This document shows, piece by piece, positions 6,580-9,435 of a DNA stretch of 9,435 nt. The notes below the pieces were generated by a model that ran no database searches, was not told the origin of the DNA, and saw only the letters and a list, made by a program, of their open reading frames with translations. The stretch comes from Nitrospirota bacterium. Lineage in GTDB: Bacteria; Nitrospinota_A; UBA7883. The number at the start of each line of letters is the position of its first letter. The stretch's first letter is position 1. Made by a program: the position numbers and the translations under genes. The stretch is taken from positions 1-9,435 of the forward strand of contig DRJW01000288.1 of the NCBI GenBank assembly GCA_011052055.1. Reading direction: 5' to 3'.

Positions 6580-8565
6580 TCAGAGAAGCTCAAGCTTCTT
6601 GATCTTCTTTATTCTGTCGCGAAACTCGGCGGCGGACTCGAAATCCAGGTCTTCCGCCGCTTTTTTCATCGCCCGCTCATATTTGTCTGCAAGATACTCA
6701 AGATGACCGCGCTCCAGGTTTTCAATATCGACATCTTTATCCCCCGCTTTGGCTCCATCCGAATAGATAAAGCTCAAGGCTCCGCTGATTTTTTTAGATA
6801 TGCCTGCTGGTGTGATATTGTGCTTTTCATTATACTCGGACTGAAGCTCTCGCCGCCGATCCATTTCACTCATGGCCCGTTTTATTGAGCCTGTCACTTT
6901 ATCGGCGTAAAGGATCACTTCTCCGCCAAGATTTCGCGCCGCCCGGCCGGAGGTCTGGATTATAGATGTTTCAGATCTTAAAAAACCTTCCATATCCGCG
7001 TTGAGTATGGCGACAAGCCCCACCTCTGGAATATCCAGCCCTTCCCTTAAAAGGTTTATACCTATGAGGACGTCGAACTCGCCCGACCTGAGATCGTTTA
7101 TTATCTCTATTCGCTCCAGGGTTTTTATGTCGGAGTGCAGGTACCTCGCCCTCACCCCAAGATTCTGATAATAATCGGTCAAATCCTCCGCCTGCCGTTT
7201 TGTCATCGCGCTGACCAGAACGCGCTGATCCGTTTTTGTCTTGGCGTTTATCTCCGCAAGCAGATCATCGACCTGTCCTTCCACAGGGCGCACCAACACC
7301 GGTGGATCAACAAGTCCGGTGGGTCTTACCACCTGCTCGACAACAGCTCCTCCCGATTTCTCAAGCTCATACGGCGCAGGCGTCGCCGATACATAGATGA
7401 CCCGCCGGGCGAGCCGTTCGAACTCTTCGAAAGAAAGGGGCCGGTTATCGAAAGCGGAGGGGAGCCTGAACCCGTATCCCACTAACGATCTTTTACGGGC
7501 GCGGTCTCCTTTTTGCATAGCGCCAATCTGCGGAACGCTCTGATGGCTTTCGTCGATCACTATCAGCGAGTCGTCCGGCAGATATTCAAGAAGCGTCGGT
7601 GGAGGCTCGCCCGGTTTCCTTCCCGAAAGGTAGCGTGAATAGTTCTCTATTCCGTTGCAATAGCCGATGGCTTTTATCATCTCGATATCGGCCAGTGTGC
7701 GCTCCCTTATCCTCTGCGCCTCGATCAACTTGTTTTCTCCGATAAATTTATCCTCCACCCCTTCCATTTCGTGATGAATCTCCACGAGGGCCTCGTCCAT
7801 TTTCTCTACCGGCGTGACGTAGTGGGAGCCGGGATAGATGTTTATCTTTTCAAGCCGCTCCACAATCCGGCCGGTAAGAGAGTCGACTATGGATATTGAG
7901 TCTATCTCGTCGCCGAAAAACTCCACGCGGATGGCCGAGTCGGTTTCGTATATCGGCATTATCTCCACAACATCCCCGTTCACCCTGAAAGTCCCCCTCT
8001 TGAAATCTATATTGTTCCTTTCGTAAAGTACGCCGACCAATTTTTCAAGCAACAGATCCCGCTCCAGCTCGTCGCCCTTTTTGAGCTCGAGTTTCATTCC
8101 GAAATAAACCTCCGGCGACCCCAGCCCGTATATGCACGAAACGGAAGCCACGATAATAACGTCTCTCCTGTCGAACAGTGATCTGGTGGCGCTGTGGCGG
8201 AGTTTGTCTATCTCGTCGTTTATAGAAGCGTCTTTCTCTATATACGCGCCGGTTTTAGGCAGGTAAGCCTCTGGCTGATAATAATCGTAGTACGAAACGA
8301 AATATTCGACGGCGTTTTCCGGAAAAAAAGATTTGAACTCGGCGTAAAGCTGGGCCGCGAGAGTCTTGTTATGGGCGATGACAAGGGTAGGTTTCTGAAT
8401 CTTTTCTATGACATTGGCCAGTGTGAAAGTTTTGCCGGAGCCGGTTACGCCGAGCAGAACCTGATGGGAAACGCCGTTGTCGATACTTTTCACAAGGCTC
8501 TTTATCGCGGCTGGCTGGTCTCCTTTCGGTTTGAATTCGGAGACAAGTTTAAACTTTTGTGTCAT
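6580..8565 (-). CDS. uvrB: UvrB, nucleotide-excision repair helicase-like subunit
   Basis: UvrB receives damaged DNA from UvrA, verifies the lesion using ATP and recruits UvrC for incision. From ATG 8565 the protein has 661 residues, normal for the family, and begins 'MTQKFKLVSEFKPKGDQP', the typical UvrB N terminus. Walker A is 'GVTGSGKT' (39-46). The lesion-probing beta-hairpin is 'YDYYQPEAYLP' (93-103), and the Walker B/DESH box is 'VIDESHQS' (336-343). Motif IV-VI elements include 'YVSATP' (391-396), 'GINLLREGLDIPEV' (502-515) and 'QTSGRAARN' (537-545). The C-terminal UVR domain that contacts UvrC is at about 626-660. An upstream in-frame ATG (8646) would add 27 unrelated residues read through the fliS terminator, so it is rejected. 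No Shine-Dalgarno precedes ATG 8565, and no obvious LexA-type operator is visible. Confidence 0.98.
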   Translation of the reverse strand: MTQKFKLVSEFKPKGDQPAAIKSLVKSIDNGVSHQVLLGVTGSGKTFTLANVIEKIQKPTLVIAHNKTLAAQLYAEFKSFFPENAVEYFVSYYDYYQPEAYLPKTGAYIEKDASINDEIDKLRHSATRSLFDRRDVIIVASVSCIYGLGSPEVYFGMKLELKKGDELERDLLLEKLVGVLYERNNIDFKRGTFRVNGDVVEIMPIYETDSAIRVEFFGDEIDSISIVDSLTGRIVERLEKINIYPGSHYVTPVEKMDEALVEIHHEMEGVEDKFIGENKLIEAQRIRERTLADIEMIKAIGYCNGIENYSRYLSGRKPGEPPPTLLEYLPDDSLIVIDESHQSVPQIGAMQKGDRARKRSLVGYGFRLPSAFDNRPLSFEEFERLARRVIYVSATPAPYELEKSGGAVVEQVVRPTGLVDPPVLVRPVEGQVDDLLAEINAKTKTDQRVLVSAMTKRQAEDLTDYYQNLGVRARYLHSDIKTLERIEIINDLRSGEFDVLIGINLLREGLDIPEVGLVAILNADMEGFLRSETSIIQTSGRAARNLGGEVILYADKVTGSIKRAMSEMDRRRELQSEYNEKHNITPAGISKKISGALSFIYSDGAKAGDKDVDIENLERGHLEYLADKYERAMKKAAEDLDFESAAEFRDRIKKIKKLELL

Positions 8566-8571
8566 TGGTTT

Positions 8572-8577
8572 AGTATA
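8572..8577 (-). promoter_or_regulatory. Candidate -10 box for uvrB, placing the start site at or near the ATG
   Basis: On the minus strand TATACT (8577-8572) lies 6 bases before the uvrB ATG (8565). If used, transcription would begin at about the A of the start codon, giving a leaderless or nearly leaderless mRNA. That would fit the missing Shine-Dalgarno. No convincing -35 hexamer is found 16-18 bases upstream, so this is tentative. A separate promoter is expected because the fliS terminator lies just upstream. Confidence 0.35.
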
Positions 8578-8610
8578 GGGGAGAAGAAAAGTGTGAGCCA
8601 CGAAAACTGA

Positions 8611-8644
8611 TAAAGAAAAGGGACAGGCCGGATCAGCCTGCCCC
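8611..8644 (-). terminator. Intrinsic terminator after fliS
   Basis: On the minus strand GGGGCAGGC (8644-8636) and GCCTGTCCC (8628-8620) form a GC-rich 9-base stem with one A-C mismatch and a 7-base loop. It is followed by TTTTCTTT (8619-8612). It ends the fliD-fliS transcript 30 bases past the fliS stop and insulates uvrB. No T-run follows on the + strand, so it works in one direction only. Confidence 0.85.
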
Positions 8645-8648
8645 ATTG

Positions 8649-8661
8649 AAAGGAGAACGGG
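8649..8661 (-). promoter_or_regulatory. Anti-Shine-Dalgarno element in the fliS 3' untranslated region
   Basis: In the fliS mRNA these 13 bases read CCCGTTCTCCTTT. They are a perfect reverse complement of the fliS ribosome-binding region (9131-9143, AAAGGAGAACGGG). They lie between the fliS stop (8674-8676) and the terminator stem (8620-8644). Pairing would cover the GGAG and reach to within one base of the AUG. The function is inferred from complementarity only. Confidence 0.5.
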
Positions 8662-8673
8662 TTTGTTAAGCGG

Positions 8674-9129
8674 TCAGGCGTTAATGGCCACGTTGGCGGC
8701 TGTTTTCGAAAGGTTCATCTCATTTCGCAGACTGCCGGAGTTTGACAGGTTCGTCGAGCCGGAGCCATTGATTACCTTTTCCCACGCTCCTTTCAGGTTA
8801 TTGACCATTTTGAGCGTGACACGAAGATCAGACACTTCTCCGGAAATGTTAGCTTTGGTCAACCTTCTGCTCATTTCCTGGTAGGCTTTCTCAAGATTAA
8901 CCGCCACCTGGCCGCCCCGTTTTTTATCCAGCGAGTTTTCGAGCTCGTTGATAATTTTCTGCGCTTTGCTGATGTACAGTCCGCGGCCCGCCACGTCTTG
9001 CGCGCCTACTTTCAAAATCGCCTCATTGATAAAACGGATCGCGCCATCGTACATCATCAAGATAAGCTTTGACCCGTTGACCGTTGACACCTGATTGACC
9101 TGATAAGCTTTCGCCGGTCCGTTGTTCAT
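8674..9129 (-). CDS. fliS: FliS, flagellin export chaperone
   Basis: FliS binds the C-terminal disordered part of flagellin in the cytoplasm, prevents premature polymerisation and delivers it to the flagellar export gate. This 151-residue protein shows the family pattern: 'AYQVNQV' (8-14), 'LILMMYDGAIRFINEA' (22-37), 'ISKAQKIINELENSLD' (53-68), then 'GGQVAVNLEKAYQEMSRRLTKAN' in outline and 'LKGAWEKV' (112-119). The helical bundle ends near residue 121. A Ser/Asn/Gly linker and a tail ('RNEMNLSKTAANVAINA') then make it longer than the roughly 125-135 residues usual for FliS. ATG 9129 has GGAG at 9137-9140, seven bases away. The fliD stop is 29 bases upstream, so the two form the standard fliD-fliS operon. 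No fliT follows, because a terminator comes next. Confidence 0.93.
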   Translation of the reverse strand: MNNGPAKAYQVNQVSTVNGSKLILMMYDGAIRFINEAILKVGAQDVAGRGLYISKAQKIINELENSLDKKRGGQVAVNLEKAYQEMSRRLTKANISGEVSDLRVTLKMVNNLKGAWEKVINGSGSTNLSNSGSLRNEMNLSKTAANVAINA

Positions 9130-9130
9130 T

Positions 9131-9143
9131 CCCGTTCTCCTTT
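9131..9143 (-). promoter_or_regulatory. fliS ribosome-binding region, one arm of a 13-base inverted repeat flanking fliS
   Basis: AAAGGAGAACGGG on the minus strand contains a strong Shine-Dalgarno (GGAG, 9140-9137) seven bases before the ATG, which fixes the fliS start. The same 13 bases occur in the opposite orientation at 8649-8661, just past the fliS stop. Confidence 0.75.
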
Positions 9144-9145
9144 AA

Positions 9146-9160
9146 GATAATTTTATTATC
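9146..9160 (-). other. Small perfect hairpin between fliD and fliS
   Basis: GATAAT-AAA-ATTATC (read on the minus strand) is a perfect 6-base-pair stem with a 3-base loop. It overlaps the fliD stop codon (9159-9161) and ends 2 bases before the fliS ribosome-binding region. It is A/T-rich and has no T-run, so it is not a terminator. It may set the spacing or accessibility of the fliS start, but this is speculative. Confidence 0.4.
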
Positions 9161-9435
9161 ATCCCCAGCCTTTTGACAGGTTAGATAATTGCGAATCAAG
9201 ATAACTCTGCTCGGAAGTAAGCTTGGAAAGCAAGACTTCCAGATTTACAAACTTGGATTTGAGGTCTTCTTCTTTTTTTGCCAACCGGACTTCAAGGTCA
9301 TCTATCTGCTTGCGCAGTTCTTTATCCCTTTTGTCTATGCTGTCATTCTCGTTAAAAATCAGCCCGCTACTGGAATACTCCGTAAATGTGGCGGTGAAAA
9401 AAGAAGCCTTTTCAGCCGCGCCGATGGCTACCCTC
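9159..9435 (-). CDS. fliD: FliD, flagellar filament cap protein, C-terminal fragment (5' part outside window)
   Basis: The minus-strand frame is open to the window edge and ends at TGA 9159-9161, giving 91 C-terminal residues. The fragment contains 'IFNENDSIDKRDKEL', then 'QIDDLEVRLAKKEEDLKSKF' and 'LLSKLTSEQSYLDSQLSNL'. This is the characteristic end of FliD: a long coiled coil that forms the leg domain of the cap, with the 'Q..L..QL' terminus. FliD sits at the tip of the growing filament and promotes flagellin folding. The short 'SKGWG' tail is specific to this protein. The gene lies directly upstream of fliS in the same direction, the usual flagellar order, which supports both calls. Confidence 0.88.
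   Translation of the reverse strand, partial: RVAIGAAEKASFFTATFTEYSSSGLIFNENDSIDKRDKELRKQIDDLEVRLAKKEEDLKSKFVNLEVLLSKLTSEQSYLDSQLSNLSKGWG

Noticed and set aside
6584..6599. AGAAGC/GCTTCT palindrome at the end of uvrB as a terminator
   Set aside because: The stem is only 6 pairs with a 4-base loop, it is inside the last codons, and no T-run follows on either strand.
8566..8646. Extended uvrB N terminus starting at ATG 8646
   Set aside because: The extra 27 residues do not resemble UvrB, the ATG has no ribosome site, and the extension is encoded by the fliS terminator hairpin.
8663..8884. Possible + strand gene starting with TTG just after the AAAGGAGAACGGG copy at 8649-8661
   Set aside because: It has a ribosome-like site upstream, but the start is TTG only 1 base away, and the frame is antisense to the well-conserved fliS 3' half.

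Overview
The window looks like ordinary chromosome from a Gram-negative, flagellated bacterium. It carries a signal-peptide beta-barrel outer-membrane protein, an ABC-2 exporter permease, a flagellar cap/chaperone pair and a large membrane-anchored sensor kinase. Base composition is roughly balanced, and start and ribosome-site usage is bacterial. The mix (DUF3187-type outer-membrane protein, Rcp1-like response regulator, ECF sigma factor with a zinc anti-sigma) suggests a deltaproteobacterial, Nitrospirota or Nitrospinota-like lineage, but the sequence alone does not settle this. No rRNA, tRNA, CRISPR array, transposase or phage gene was seen.

Layout. Bases 1-941 (+) hold the end of an ECF sigma factor, a small zinc-finger anti-sigma overlapping it by 4 bases, and a CoA-binding protein. 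A near-consensus sigma-70 promoter (938-966), with a dyad wrapped around its -10 box, then starts a second + unit: an ABC-2 polysaccharide-type permease (1077-1865) and a DUF3187 outer-membrane protein (1869-2870) 3 bases later. This unit converges, with a 5-base gap, on a minus-strand two-component pair. That pair is a 978-residue multi-GAF/PAS histidine kinase (3356-6292) and a single-domain Rcp1-like response regulator (2876-3352), driven by a strong candidate promoter at 6403-6431 with an all-A/T block upstream. Further right on the minus strand are uvrB (6580-8565), an intrinsic terminator (8611-8644), fliS (8674-9129) and the C-terminal end of fliD (9159-9435).

How the genes work together. 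The sigma/anti-sigma pair is a stress-type transcription switch. The permease and barrel may form part of an envelope export route, although no ATPase is present in the window. The kinase should pass phosphate to the receiver protein encoded beside it. UvrB acts in nucleotide-excision repair. FliD and FliS are the filament cap and the flagellin export chaperone.

The most striking unexplained structure is at fliS. Its Shine-Dalgarno region (9131-9143) has a perfect 13-base complement in its own 3' untranslated region (8649-8661), between the stop codon and the terminator. This suggests 5'-3' pairing in the mRNA that would hide the ribosome site, or, less likely, a small invertible segment. No wholly new multi-gene system was recognised.
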